Part shown: piece by piece, positions 23,022 to 32,573 of the stretch | Numbering within the stretch: the first letter of the stretch is position 1 | Layout: every line of letters begins with the position of its first letter | Assembly (NCBI GenBank): GCA_947627215.1 | Contig: CANQVD010000012.1 | Coordinates: 31,113 to 95,112, forward strand | Origin: an uncultured Eisenbergiella sp. | GTDB taxonomy: Bacteria; Bacillota; Clostridia; Lachnospirales; Lachnospiraceae | DNA length: 64,000 bases | Direction of reading: 5' to 3' | Notes under the pieces: model-generated | Told to the model about the DNA's origin: nothing | Databases searched by the model: none | Seen by the model: only the letters and a program-made list of their open reading frames with translations | Translations under genes and position numbers: made by a program

Positions 23022-25328
23022 ATGAAAAAGAAATGGATAGCATTGCTGCTGACGGCGGCCATGGTATTCACTCTGGCGGCCTGCGGCAGCAATACGCAGA
23101 CTCCCAGCGCAGAATCCCAGGCTCCTGCTGAGACGCAGGCGGCCAAAGAAGAATCAGCAGCCGAAACGACAGCGCCTGAAAGTGAAGCGGCTACCGAAGC
23201 GGCCGATTCCGCTGATGCTGACACGCCCATGGCGGAGCTGAACAAGCAGGCCGATATCGATGTAGCTGCTCATGAGGCCGAATCCGACGAGATCTACGAC
23301 GAGGTGTTCGGCGAGTATGAAACGGCTTACGATGAGGCCCTTGCGGAGACAAACGTCAGCCTGCGTCTGGCCAAGATGGCCATCGCCGAGGCGAAGTTCC
23401 TGGAAGCGGGCGCCGTCACCCCTTATGTGAATGACGCCGGCAACTATGCGATCAGCAAGATCATCCCTCATACCGTTCCCGCTGTGGAATGGGGCTTTGA
23501 CGGTGAGACCCGCGCCTACAGCGGCCTGCTCATTGCCGACCGTCTGCTGACGCCTGAGGAGCGTACCGAGGTCACCAGCAAGTGGAGCGAGCTGAAGGGC
23601 ACCGGCACCTGGCTCGACTGGGCGAGACAGTGGGCTGCCGACAACGGCATCACCCTGGCCGACAGCTATACCCTTGCTTCTGACACCAACGACGAGCCTA
23701 CCACCTGGGATTACCTGTCTTCCTCCAAGACGGCGGACGGCAAGACCCTTTCCGCTACCTGGGACGGCCTGCTGCGCTATGACGCGGAGAACATTCAGCA
23801 GCCCGCTCTGGCGGAGAGCTATGAGGTTTCCGACGATAGTCTCACCTATACCTTCCACCTTCGCAAGGGTGTGAAGTGGGTTACCTATCAGGGTACCGAG
23901 GTTGCGGAAGTGAAGGCTGACGACTTTGTAGCCGGTCTGCAGCATGTCGGCGATACCCCTACCGGCGGTCTGTATGCCGTTATTTCCTGCATCAAGAATC
24001 TGCCTGAATACGCCAGCGGTGATATCACTGATTTCTCCGAGGTAGGCGTTAAGGCTCTGGATGACTATACGGTGGAATATACGCTGAGCGAGCCTGCGCC
24101 GTGGTTTTTGTCCGTGGTGGGCTATTCCGCGATGGCGCCTCTGTGCCGCAGCTATTATGAGTCTCAGGGCGGCAAATTCGGTGAAGAGTTCGATTCCTCT
24201 GCTGCTGACTACACCTACGGTTCCGACGCGCAGCACATCGTTTACTGCGGCCCTTACCTGGTGAGCAACTATACTTATCAGAACACGATCGTTCTGACCG
24301 CGAACCCCACCTACTATGATGCGGATAAGGTTCAGATCAAGACCATTACCATGAAGTACAACGACGGCACGGACGGCCTGTTCAGTTGGAACAACTTCAT
24401 GAACGGGACATTCAACGGCGGCATCGGTCTGGGCACCGAGGCCCTGGAACAGGCCAAGGCCACCGCAGTGCCGGACGATCCCGACGGGGCGAACTATTTT
24501 GACAAGTATGCGTATGTGGTTTCCGACAGCGCGACTTCGTTCGTCAACTTTGTGAACCTGCAGCGTTATGCTTATGCGAACTTCAACGACGAGACTCAGG
24601 TGGTTTCTGAGAAGACCAAGGAGCAGGCGGACCGCAGCCATGCCGCGATGATGAATCAGAATTTCCGTCTGGCTCTGGCTCTTGCCAATGACCGCGGTAC
24701 GGTCAACGCTATCACCAGAGGCGAGGATCTGAAGTATGCCCGTCTGACCAACTCCTATGTGCCCGGCAATTTCATCAGCACCTCGGAGGAGATCACGGTC
24801 GATATCAACGGAACCTCCACCACCTATCCGGTCGGCACCTTCTACGGCGAGATCCTGCAGGCGCAGATCACTGCGGACGGCTATCCGATGAAGGTATGGG
24901 ATCCCAACGGTGCGGATGGGGCCGGATCCAGCCTGGGCTTTGACGGCTGGTATCTGCCTGAAGAAGCTGCCAAGTATCTGGACAAGGCTGTTGAAGAGCT
25001 GGCTGCGGAAGGCGTTGAGATCAGCGAGGAGAATCCGATCTATCTTGATATGCTTTATGACGATTACAGCACCACAGGCTCCGCTGCGGATCAGGCGCAG
25101 AAGCAGATCCTTGAGGAGAACCTGGGAGGCAAGGTCATCATCAACCTGGTGCCCGTTGTATCTTCTGACAATGCCAGCTATGCCGCTTACTATGGCGAGT
25201 ACGGCTATCAGATGAACTATGACTACGGCGGGAATACCGGCTGGGGCCCTGACTACGGCGATGCCCAGACCTATCTGGATACCGTTGTGGCATACGGCTA
25301 TATGACCTATGCTCTTGGACTTTGGTGA
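23022..25328 (+). CDS. oppA: Oligopeptide ABC transporter substrate-binding lipoprotein (OppA-like)
   Basis: This 768-aa SBP_bac_5-type protein binds its ligand outside the membrane and delivers it to OppBC. The signal peptide MKKKWIALLLTAAMVFTLAA ends in a lipobox with Cys21. A low-complexity Ala/Glu/Thr/Ser linker (about 22-70) follows. The binding domain shows LSATWDGLLRYDAENI...LAESYEVSDDSLTYTFHLR, the family pattern. At 768 aa it is longer than the usual 500-600 aa; part of the excess lies before the binding domain. The ATG at 23022 follows AGGAGGAGAA; an open frame runs back to 22809 without a ribosome binding site. It is the first gene of the opp operon. Codon use favours CCT and GCT more than its neighbours, which fits high expression. 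Confidence 0.9.
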   Translation: MKKKWIALLLTAAMVFTLAACGSNTQTPSAESQAPAETQAAKEESAAETTAPESEAATEAADSADADTPMAELNKQADIDVAAHEAESDEIYDEVFGEYETAYDEALAETNVSLRLAKMAIAEAKFLEAGAVTPYVNDAGNYAISKIIPHTVPAVEWGFDGETRAYSGLLIADRLLTPEERTEVTSKWSELKGTGTWLDWARQWAADNGITLADSYTLASDTNDEPTTWDYLSSSKTADGKTLSATWDGLLRYDAENIQQPALAESYEVSDDSLTYTFHLRKGVKWVTYQGTEVAEVKADDFVAGLQHVGDTPTGGLYAVISCIKNLPEYASGDITDFSEVGVKALDDYTVEYTLSEPAPWFLSVVGYSAMAPLCRSYYESQGGKFGEEFDSSAADYTYGSDAQHIVYCGPYLVSNYTYQNTIVLTANPTYYDADKVQIKTITMKYNDGTDGLFSWNNFMNGTFNGGIGLGTEALEQAKATAVPDDPDGANYFDKYAYVVSDSATSFVNFVNLQRYAYANFNDETQVVSEKTKEQADRSHAAMMNQNFRLALALANDRGTVNAITRGEDLKYARLTNSYVPGNFISTSEEITVDINGTSTTYPVGTFYGEILQAQITADGYPMKVWDPNGADGAGSSLGFDGWYLPEEAAKYLDKAVEELAAEGVEISEENPIYLDMLYDDYSTTGSAADQAQKQILEENLGGKVIINLVPVVSSDNASYAAYYGEYGYQMNYDYGGNTGWGPDYGDAQTYLDTVVAYGYMTYALGLW

Positions 25329-25409
25329 TCGACCGGAAGGACGTTTGCCCTTCTGTCGGATCTGAATTATGAGTAGCCGAAGGGGGCGGGGATTTTTCTC
25401 CGCCCCTTT
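25328..25409 (+). terminator. Tandem hairpins between oppA and oppB
   Basis: A first imperfect stem spans about 25328-25363 (GGAAGG pairing with CCTTCT and flanking GATC/GAC). A second, strong stem at 25383-25406 pairs GGGGCGGGGA with TCTCCGCCCC around a TTTT loop and is followed by TTTG. The same operon continues downstream, so partial termination or 3' protection of oppA mRNA is likely. Confidence 0.6.
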
Positions 25410-25502
25410 GCGCTAATCTTTACAATCATGAAACCGCTTGTGAGGGGGAAGCTTCGAAGAAGCGGTCCGCTGCGTAAAACCGCGCAAGAGAGTTGGACGA
25501 TT

Positions 25503-27083
25503 ATGGGAAAATATGTATTAAAACGGCTGCTGCACGGTCTGGTATCCATCATTCTGGTGGTTTTCATCGTCATGGTACTGGTTTACGGACTGATGAACCG
25601 TGACCTCGTATTTGCCAAGGACGGAAACTTTGGCAAACAGACCAATAATAACAAACGCACTTATATGCTCCAGCAGTGGGAACTGTTCGGGTATCTGGAC
25701 TATGTTCCCTATGCGGATTATATGCTCATGCTCCGGCAGAACGGCGAGATCGATGAAGAGACCCGCGCGGAGGCCGTGAAGCTGGGCCGGGCGGAGGACG
25801 GGAGCAATGATTCGGAGCTCTCTGCCCAGTATATCAAACAATTCACCGACTATTATGAGTCGAAGGGCTATACGGTAGAACGCCTGGGCGCGGTAGTGTC
25901 CCGGAAAAAGGTGGCTGCCGGCGGGCAGCCTGCGCTGTTCGCCTATAAGGATAATTCCCTGCTCGAACGGCTCTGGAAATATTTTACCGGCCTGATCGAT
26001 GTGGACAATATCCATACCGTGCCGGAATACAACGACATCGGGAAAAGGGGTCTGACTTTCACGCTCTATGACCCGCTGTACGGCGGAGAAAAGTTCTCCC
26101 CGGCTATCATCGGAAACGGGACGAAGCACAAGTACCTGCTGTACTTTGACAGCCACTTCCCTTACATCCATCAGAATCTGGCAACCATCAACCTGGGCGT
26201 CAGCTTTTCCGTCAGCCGGGGCGTGGATGTGTTCACCACCATGACCCAGAGTCAGGGCTCCTGGGTGCAGTCCGTGATCACCTATCCGACCGGACTCACC
26301 GAGCTGAGCGCGGACGATCTGCATACGGCCACCTATATTGAGGGCTCCCGGGATACCAGCGAGATGCTCCAGGCCCGCTTTGCGGATGACTATACCAATA
26401 TCCTGACCGTGAGGGGCAGCTATTCCCGGCTGGGCTATTCCTTTGTCATCGGCATCATCGCCTCCATCGTGACCTATATTCTGGGACTGCCTCTGGGCGT
26501 CCTGATGGCGCGCTTCAAGGAGGGGATTCTGGACAAGGCGGGCACGGTCTATATCATGTTCATTTCCGCGGTCCCGTCCCTGGCCTATATCTTCCTGTTC
26601 CGGGGCATCGGCAGCGCGATGGGCATGCCCACCATGTTCGATATGGATAACGTGACGAAGGCCATGTATATCCTGCCCATCGTTTCTCTGGCGCTTCCTT
26701 CCGTAGCCAGCATGATGAAATGGATGCGCCGGTACATGATCGATCAGATGAATTCCGATTATGTGAAGTTCGCCCGTTCCGGCGGTATGTCGGAAACGGA
26801 GATCTTTTTCAAGCATGTGATGAAGGTGGCAGCCATTCCCATCGTACAGGGCATTCCCGGCACGATCCTGTTTGCCATGACGGGGGCTCTGATCACGGAG
26901 CGGGTCTATCTGGTTCCCGGCGCGGGCGGTCTTTTGATCGATGCCATCAACCAGTACGATAACTCGGTCATCGTGGGCGTGACGCTGTTTTACGCTGTTC
27001 TGTCGGTGCTGTCGCTGATTCTGGGCGATGTGCTGATGGCGACGGTAGATCCCAGGATTTCCTTTACGGAGAAGGCGAGGTGA
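25503..27083 (+). CDS. oppB: Oligopeptide ABC transporter permease OppB, with large extracytoplasmic insertion
   Basis: This 526-aa permease has a first membrane helix (LLHGLVSIILVVFIVMVLVYG, about 9-30), then about 280 residues with no clear membrane segment (31-310), then the conserved BPD_transp_1 helices. The EAA-type loop that contacts the ATPases is DYVKFARSGGMSETEIFFKHV. Normal OppB is about 300-330 aa, so the extra domain between the first and second helices is striking. The ATG at 25503 opens MGKYVLKRLL, the usual OppB start. The stop overlaps the GTG start of oppC by four bases. Confidence 0.9.
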   Translation: MGKYVLKRLLHGLVSIILVVFIVMVLVYGLMNRDLVFAKDGNFGKQTNNNKRTYMLQQWELFGYLDYVPYADYMLMLRQNGEIDEETRAEAVKLGRAEDGSNDSELSAQYIKQFTDYYESKGYTVERLGAVVSRKKVAAGGQPALFAYKDNSLLERLWKYFTGLIDVDNIHTVPEYNDIGKRGLTFTLYDPLYGGEKFSPAIIGNGTKHKYLLYFDSHFPYIHQNLATINLGVSFSVSRGVDVFTTMTQSQGSWVQSVITYPTGLTELSADDLHTATYIEGSRDTSEMLQARFADDYTNILTVRGSYSRLGYSFVIGIIASIVTYILGLPLGVLMARFKEGILDKAGTVYIMFISAVPSLAYIFLFRGIGSAMGMPTMFDMDNVTKAMYILPIVSLALPSVASMMKWMRRYMIDQMNSDYVKFARSGGMSETEIFFKHVMKVAAIPIVQGIPGTILFAMTGALITERVYLVPGAGGLLIDAINQYDNSVIVGVTLFYAVLSVLSLILGDVLMATVDPRISFTEKAR

Positions 27084-28069
27084 GCGGTATGGAAGACTTC
27101 AGCAAAAAATACAAATTATCCGATGAGGAGCTGTTTGCCCCTGTCAATCACGACGATTTGGCCTCCGAAAAAATCACCGCGCCCAGGTATTCCTACTGGA
27201 AATCCGTGTTCCGTGTGTTTTTCCGCAACAGGGTCAATATCGTGGTGCTCACACTGCTGGCTATCCTGATCGCTTTCGCGTTCATTTATCCGGTCATCAT
27301 CCATTACGATCCGGCGGTGAATCCGTACCTCAACCTGACCGATATGGGCGCGCAGCATTTGAATCCGAAAAAGGCCATCGAACACTTCGGATTCAATATC
27401 AAGTGGATTTTCGGCACCAGCGGTCAGGGGGCTTCCACGTTTGATTCCATCTGGCACGGCTCCCGGCTGTCCATCATGCTGGCGGTCATCTGTGCGGCCA
27501 TCAATATGTCCATCGGCATCATTCTGGGCGCCATCTGGGGCTTTTCCAGAAAAGTGGACATCGTTATGAATGAGGTTTACAACGTGCTGGGCAACATCCC
27601 CATGACGCTGCTGATTTCCGTCATGGTGCTTGTGTTCTCCCCCAGCTTCTGGACGCTGGTTTTCGCTATGACGGTCATCGGATGGCTGGGCATGGCCTAT
27701 TATATCCGGACCCGTGTCATCATCATCCGCGACCACGAGTACAATCTGGCGTCCCGGTGTCTGGGTACCAATATTTTCAAGATTGCCCTGAAAAATATCC
27801 TTCCGTTTATGACATCCGTTATTGTGCTGGAGATCGCCGCGGCCATCCCCGGTTATATTTCCTACGAGGTGTTCTTAAGCTATATCGGTCTGGGCATCAA
27901 TGAGGCGACGCTGGGCCGTCTGATCCAGGAGGCACAGAACGCCATGTCCACGCCCGGATGGGGATGGGAATTCTGGTCCCCCGTGGCGGTGGCCAGCGTG
28001 ATCACCGTGGTGCTTTATGTCGTAGGACAGAATCTGGGCGATGCATCCGACCCCAGAACGCATATGTGA
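27080..28069 (+). CDS. oppC: Oligopeptide ABC transporter permease OppC
   Basis: This 329-aa protein is the second permease. The N-terminal cytoplasmic region is followed by a first helix (VNIVVLTLLAILIAFAFIYPVII), and the BPD_transp_1 core carries the EAA loop NLASRCLGTNIFKIALKNILP. It is of normal length for OppC. Translation may start at GTG 27080, overlapping oppB by four bases, or at ATG 27089. The gene ends 13 bp before the oppD start. Confidence 0.92.
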   Translation: MSGMEDFSKKYKLSDEELFAPVNHDDLASEKITAPRYSYWKSVFRVFFRNRVNIVVLTLLAILIAFAFIYPVIIHYDPAVNPYLNLTDMGAQHLNPKKAIEHFGFNIKWIFGTSGQGASTFDSIWHGSRLSIMLAVICAAINMSIGIILGAIWGFSRKVDIVMNEVYNVLGNIPMTLLISVMVLVFSPSFWTLVFAMTVIGWLGMAYYIRTRVIIIRDHEYNLASRCLGTNIFKIALKNILPFMTSVIVLEIAAAIPGYISYEVFLSYIGLGINEATLGRLIQEAQNAMSTPGWGWEFWSPVAVASVITVVLYVVGQNLGDASDPRTHM

Positions 28070-28082
28070 GGAGGACAGACAG

Positions 28083-29840
28083 ATGGAAGATAAAAAAGTA
28101 TTGCTCTCCGTTCGCGACCTCCACGTCAAGTTTCGCGTTCGAGGCAGGGTGCTGACCGCGATCCGGGGTATTGACCTGGATATTTATGAAAACGAATCCA
28201 TCGCCATCGTGGGCGAGTCCGGCTCCGGCAAATCCGTCTTCACCAAGACCTTCGCAGGGATGCTGGATTCCAACGGCTTCATTTCCGAAGGGCGTCTGAT
28301 TTTTTCCGACGACGAGCTGGCCGATACCCATGTGCCCAACGGCTCCGTCGCGCAGAGGTTCATGAGCCATGCGAAGGCGAAGCTGGACGAATACTCGAAG
28401 CTGGAGTTCGGCGCGAAGACCTGGCAGGAAATGGAACAGTTGAAAACGGAACGGAAGGAACGCATGGGCCTCTCCCATGAGGAGCAGCAGACCGCCGACA
28501 GGGCGCTGAAAGCGCTGACGGACGAGCGCACCAACCTTTTCAACCTGAAGCAGACGCTGGATCCCAGGAATCAGAAGCAGGAGATCCGTGAAGCGGCCGC
28601 AAAGATGAAGGAATACGACCGGAAGATCAGGGAGCTGAAGGAGGCCAACGAGCAGAAGGCGAAGGCCCACAAGGCCGCAGCCGCCGCGGATACGGCCTAT
28701 CAGAGCGCATACGAGAAAAAAATGGCTGAGCTCAAGGCCCGCTACGCGCAGGAGATCGCCGGCACGCCGGACAAAAAGACGCTGGCGCGCAACGAGATCC
28801 TGGCGAAGGAGATCTATCTTTCCATCGGCCGCTACAGCTTCAATAAGCGCCTGCAGTTGATGAACGGCCTTCTGAAGGCGCTGAAGCAGGCCATGACCAT
28901 GGGCGTGAATCTGGACGATGAGGCGGAGCGCAACAAGGTGTTCGATACGGTCGCCTTCCGGGTGAGATATCTGGACGAGACGCCGGAAAGCCTGCACGGC
29001 ACCTGTATCCTGAACCTGGCCAACGTCAAATTCGCGGGCGACTGGAACCAGATCCGGGGACGCCGGATCGCCACCGTGTTCCAGGATCCCATGACCAGCC
29101 TGAACCCCATCGTCACCATCGGCAAACAGATCACATCTGTGATTGTGCGCCATCAGGGCTGCTCCGAGGTGGAGGCGAGACGCCGCGCCATCGAGCTGAT
29201 GCACAAGGTGGGCATTCCCAACGCGGAGAGCCGCTTTGACGATTATCCGTTCCAGTATTCCGGCGGTATGCGCCAGAGGATCGTCATCGCCATCGCGCTT
29301 TCCTGCCAGCCCAAGATCCTGATCTGCGACGAGCCCACCACGGCGCTGGACGTGACCATTCAGGCCCAGATCCTGAAGCTCATCAAGGATCTGCAGAAGG
29401 AATTTGGCTACACCATCGTGTTCATCACCCACGACCTGGGTGTGGTGGCCAATATCGCGGACCGCGTGGCGGTGCTGTACGCCGGGCAGATCATCGAGCT
29501 GGGAAATGTGGACGAGGTGTTTTACGATCCCCATCATCCCTACACTTGGGCGCTGCTTTCCAGCCTTCCGCAGTTGGCCAGAAGCGGCAGCAAGCTCTAT
29601 TCCATCACGGGCACGCCGCCGTCCCTTTACAACAGCATCGTGGGCGACGCTTTTGCGCCCCGCAACCCGTTCTGCTTAAAGATCGACACGCTGGAGGAGC
29701 CTCCGATGTTTCGGATCACAGATACGCATTACGCCAAGACCTGGCTGCTGGATCCGAGAGCGCCGAAGATCGAGAAGCCCGAGGGCATTCAGGATATTCA
29801 CGAGAAGATCCTGGGCGCCTACAACATAGAAGAGATATAG
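28083..29840 (+). CDS. oppD: Oligopeptide ABC transporter ATPase OppD, with long helical insertion
   Basis: This 585-aa ATPase has Walker A GESGSGKS (44-51), Q-loop [11 protein letters not shown] (332-342), signature SGGMRQR (393-399), Walker B ILICDEPT (412-419) and the H-loop at H450. Between Walker A and the Q-loop lies an insertion of about 230 residues (82-315), much of it rich in Lys, Glu, Ala and Gln and likely coiled coil (about 112-225). Normal OppD is about 330 aa. The C-terminal oligo_HPY region is present ([10 protein letters not shown]), but the cysteines that in many OppD proteins bind a 4Fe-4S cluster are reduced to one. The ATG at 28083 has GTGAGGAGG upstream. The nucleotide-binding motifs are intact, so it should be active. 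Confidence 0.92.
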   Translation: MEDKKVLLSVRDLHVKFRVRGRVLTAIRGIDLDIYENESIAIVGESGSGKSVFTKTFAGMLDSNGFISEGRLIFSDDELADTHVPNGSVAQRFMSHAKAKLDEYSKLEFGAKTWQEMEQLKTERKERMGLSHEEQQTADRALKALTDERTNLFNLKQTLDPRNQKQEIREAAAKMKEYDRKIRELKEANEQKAKAHKAAAAADTAYQSAYEKKMAELKARYAQEIAGTPDKKTLARNEILAKEIYLSIGRYSFNKRLQLMNGLLKALKQAMTMGVNLDDEAERNKVFDTVAFRVRYLDETPESLHGTCILNLANVKFAGDWNQIRGRRIATVFQDPMTSLNPIVTIGKQITSVIVRHQGCSEVEARRRAIELMHKVGIPNAESRFDDYPFQYSGGMRQRIVIAIALSCQPKILICDEPTTALDVTIQAQILKLIKDLQKEFGYTIVFITHDLGVVANIADRVAVLYAGQIIELGNVDEVFYDPHHPYTWALLSSLPQLARSGSKLYSITGTPPSLYNSIVGDAFAPRNPFCLKIDTLEEPPMFRITDTHYAKTWLLDPRAPKIEKPEGIQDIHEKILGAYNIEEI

Positions 29841-29856
29841 AAAGGAGGCGGACGAG

Positions 29857-31152
29857 TTGAGCGAGAATACAAAGAAAAGCCTCCTGGGCGACTGCCCGGT
29901 GGATGAAAACGGCAGAGAGATCCTGCTGAGCCTGAAAAACGTGGACATCACCTTCGGCAAGGGCGATACCGCCGTCCACGCCGTCACCGACGCTTCCTTT
30001 GACATTTACCGGGGCGAGACGTTTTCCCTGGTCGGCGAATCCGGTTCCGGCAAGACCACCATCGGCCGGGCCGTGATCCGGGTCAATCCCCTGGCGGCCG
30101 GTGAGATCGACTACCGCGGGACGAAAATCTCCGGCAAGATCTCCCATGCGCTGGACCGGGAGGTCATCCGGAACATCCAGATGGTGTTCCAGGATCCGGC
30201 GGCGTCCCTGAACGAGCGCGCCACCGTGGACTACATCATTTCCGAGGGCCTTTACAATTTCCACCTCTTTGAGAACGAGGCGGACAGGGTCCGCAAGGTG
30301 GAGACCATGATCGAGCAGGTGGGCCTGCTTCCGGAGCACCTGACCCGTTATCCCCATGAGTTTTCCGGCGGTCAGAGACAGCGTATCGGCATCGCCCGCG
30401 CGATGGTCATGGAGCCCGAGCTGGTGGTGGCCGACGAGCCCATTTCGGCTCTGGACGTATCCATCCGCGCGCAGGTGCTGAATCTGATGAAGAAATTCCA
30501 GCGCGAAAAGAACCTGACCTATCTGTTCATCGCGCACGACCTGTCCGTGGTACGTTTTATTTCCGACCGGATCGGCGTCATTTACAAGGGCCGGATCGTG
30601 GAAGTGGCCTCCGCCGAGGAGCTGTTCAATTTCCCGCTCCATCCCTACACCCATTCGCTCATCTCCGCGATCCCCATTCCGGATCCGCAGCTTGAGAAGC
30701 ATAAGGTGCTCTATACCTACGATCCGTCCATTCACGATTATTCCGTGGACAAGCCGGAGTTCGTCAATATCGGGCACGACCACTGGGTATACGGCAACAA
30801 AGAAGAGATCGCACGCTACAAGGCCCTGCGCGAAAAGGGAGAGCCGGTGAAGGCCATCACCATCACGCACGACCCGGAGAAGATCCAAACCTCCGTGCAG
30901 GAAAAGGAGGCGCTGAACGCCGCCGCGGAAGCGCAGTTTCTGGCCGCGCCGGTGCACGATACCGGCAGCAAGCTTTACGCCATCGCGTCGTTCTTCCTGC
31001 CCATCCTGGGGCTGATCGCGGCGTTCTTCTTCAAACGTTCCAATTACATCCGGAACTATAAGATGTGTAAAAAAGGCGCTCTCATCGGCTTTGCCGTGCT
31101 GGGAGTCATCCTTCTGATCTTCCTTCTGCTGCTCCTGCTGGCGGTCCTGTAG
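29857..31152 (+). CDS. oppF: Oligopeptide ABC transporter ATPase OppF, with C-terminal membrane helices
   Basis: This 431-aa ATPase has Walker A GESGSGKT (60-67), Q-loop [11 protein letters not shown], signature SGGQRQR (170-176) and Walker B VVADEP. After the oligo_HPY part, the tail adds two hydrophobic helices (about 373-392 and 406-430) separated by a basic loop [14 protein letters not shown]. OppF ATPases are normally soluble subunits, so a membrane-anchored form is unusual. The start is TTG 29857, with AGGAGG eight bases upstream; the first ATG in frame is much further in. The stop abuts the next gene with no gap. Confidence 0.92.
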   Translation: MSENTKKSLLGDCPVDENGREILLSLKNVDITFGKGDTAVHAVTDASFDIYRGETFSLVGESGSGKTTIGRAVIRVNPLAAGEIDYRGTKISGKISHALDREVIRNIQMVFQDPAASLNERATVDYIISEGLYNFHLFENEADRVRKVETMIEQVGLLPEHLTRYPHEFSGGQRQRIGIARAMVMEPELVVADEPISALDVSIRAQVLNLMKKFQREKNLTYLFIAHDLSVVRFISDRIGVIYKGRIVEVASAEELFNFPLHPYTHSLISAIPIPDPQLEKHKVLYTYDPSIHDYSVDKPEFVNIGHDHWVYGNKEEIARYKALREKGEPVKAITITHDPEKIQTSVQEKEALNAAAEAQFLAAPVHDTGSKLYAIASFFLPILGLIAAFFFKRSNYIRNYKMCKKGALIGFAVLGVILLIFLLLLLLAVL

Positions 31153-32535
31153 ATGAAGCGGGGCGCAGGCAGGGGAAAGGGGGCCTACCTTCCGAAACCG
31201 GAAAAGGCAGAGGTCCCGGATCAATATGTAAAGCTCAGGATCGCCGCGGCCGTCATCTCTCTGGTGATCGCCGCGGCGTCCATCAGTTACGGCGTCGTTC
31301 TGCTGACGGGAACGGAGAAGGGCTGGCAGACCGTAACCGCTTCCGCGGGCGGCGCGCAGTATGCGGCGGACTTTGTGCTGACCTATGAGCTGGGCGCATC
31401 GGGCAAGTCGGCCCGGACCGAGAACCGGGAACTGAAGCAGCTCTATACCGAGGCGTGTCTGACGGCGGGCAGGGCATTTGACGCCGGGACGGACGGGTTC
31501 GGCGGGGCCGACGGCTCGGTCGCGGGCGCGGAAACGGCCGATGGTTCGGGCGCGGAGTCGGGCGCCGGTGCGGACAGTGCCGGGGGCTCGGGAGCGGCTG
31601 ACGGTTCGGGCTCGGGCGGCGCGGCGTTTCCCGGCAGCCTGGGGGCGCTGAATGCGGCGCCGGGCGAGAGCGTGGAGCTGGAGCCTGTGCTGTATGAGGC
31701 GTTTTCGCTTCTGGAACAGTACGGGGACCGGTCGGTTTATCTGGGGCCCGCGTACCGGCTCTATGAGAACGTGTTCACCTGTACGCAGGACTGGCAGCTT
31801 GAAGACTACGATCCGGAGCGCAATGAAGAGCTTCGGGAGCTGTTCGGGCGTATCGCCGCCTTTGCGCGGGATCCGGACAGCGTGCGGGTGGAGCTGCTGG
31901 GAGAGAACAGGGCCAGACTTTGCCTGTCGGAGGAATACCGGGCGTTCCTGGAGGAGGAAGAGCTGGGCGGCGCGCTGGACTTCGGCTGGATGAAGAATGC
32001 GTTTCTGGCGGATTATATTGCGGATACGCTGAAGGCCGCGGGCTTTACGCGCGGGAGTGTCTCCAGCTTTGACGGATATGTTCGGAATCTGGACGGGGAA
32101 AGCGGAACGGGCTACAGCCTGAATCTGTTTGATTTTCCGGAGGATACGGCGATCCAGGCGGCGCGTCTGGATTATCAGGGCGCGAAGAGCTTCGTTTCCT
32201 ACCGGAATTTCCCGGTGACAGCGGAGGATGCCCGGCGCGTCTGTCTGGCCGCGGACGGGAGCAGAAAGAGCCTCTATCTGTCTCTGGAGGACGGGCTGCC
32301 CTGTACGGGGGCGGACAGCCTGACGGCGTATTCCGATTCGCTGGGCTGTGCGCAGATCATGCTTTGCACCTCTCCCGTGTTCGTGCAGCGGCAGATTTCG
32401 GAGGCGGAGCTGACGGCCCTTGCGGAGAAGGGAGTCCAGACGGTTCTGGCCGGCGACGGCAGGCTGCTGGTCACGGATGCCGGCGCACAGCTTGAAAACG
32501 TGTACGGCGGCTATGAAACAGAGATCATCAGGTGA
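31153..32535 (+). CDS. Membrane-anchored protein resembling a degenerate ApbE flavin transferase
   Basis: This 460-aa protein has a basic N-terminus, one membrane helix (IAAAVISLVIAAASISYGVVLL, about 30-50) and a long extracytoplasmic part. A Gly/Ser/Ala/Asp-rich low-complexity stretch (about 115-160) interrupts it. Further on, GALDFGWMKNAFLADYIADTL followed by KAAGF and a SFDGYVRNL segment follows the pattern of ApbE proteins (lDlGGiaKGyaaD..L...G....lvnlGGd), and a later ADSLTAYSDSLGCAQ resembles the ApbE ADalaT region. Key glycines and the aspartates for Mg-FAD are changed, so catalysis is doubtful. The ATG follows directly on the oppF stop, and a terminator follows. The ApbE relation is by eye and uncertain. 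Confidence 0.5.
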   Translation: MKRGAGRGKGAYLPKPEKAEVPDQYVKLRIAAAVISLVIAAASISYGVVLLTGTEKGWQTVTASAGGAQYAADFVLTYELGASGKSARTENRELKQLYTEACLTAGRAFDAGTDGFGGADGSVAGAETADGSGAESGAGADSAGGSGAADGSGSGGAAFPGSLGALNAAPGESVELEPVLYEAFSLLEQYGDRSVYLGPAYRLYENVFTCTQDWQLEDYDPERNEELRELFGRIAAFARDPDSVRVELLGENRARLCLSEEYRAFLEEEELGGALDFGWMKNAFLADYIADTLKAAGFTRGSVSSFDGYVRNLDGESGTGYSLNLFDFPEDTAIQAARLDYQGAKSFVSYRNFPVTAEDARRVCLAADGSRKSLYLSLEDGLPCTGADSLTAYSDSLGCAQIMLCTSPVFVQRQISEAELTALAEKGVQTVLAGDGRLLVTDAGAQLENVYGGYETEIIR

Positions 32536-32536
32536 G

Positions 32537-32573
32537 ATCCGGCCGGGGAACAAAGGCCCCGGGCCGGATTTTT
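32537..32573 (+). terminator. Rho-independent terminator of the opp operon
   Basis: ATCCGGCC (32537-32544) pairs with GGCCGGAT (32562-32569), with an inner GGGG/CCCC pairing around an AACAAAGG loop, followed by TTTTT. It starts just after the stop codon of the last gene. Confidence 0.9.

Noticed and set aside
23100..23230. Repeated Ala/Glu/Thr codons in oppA considered as a tandem repeat
   Set aside because: It is an irregular low-complexity linker typical after lipoprotein signal peptides, without a repeat unit.
31490..31640. GC-rich repeated Gly/Ser codons considered as a phase-variation tract
   Set aside because: The unit is irregular, and length changes of intact codons would only alter a linker.
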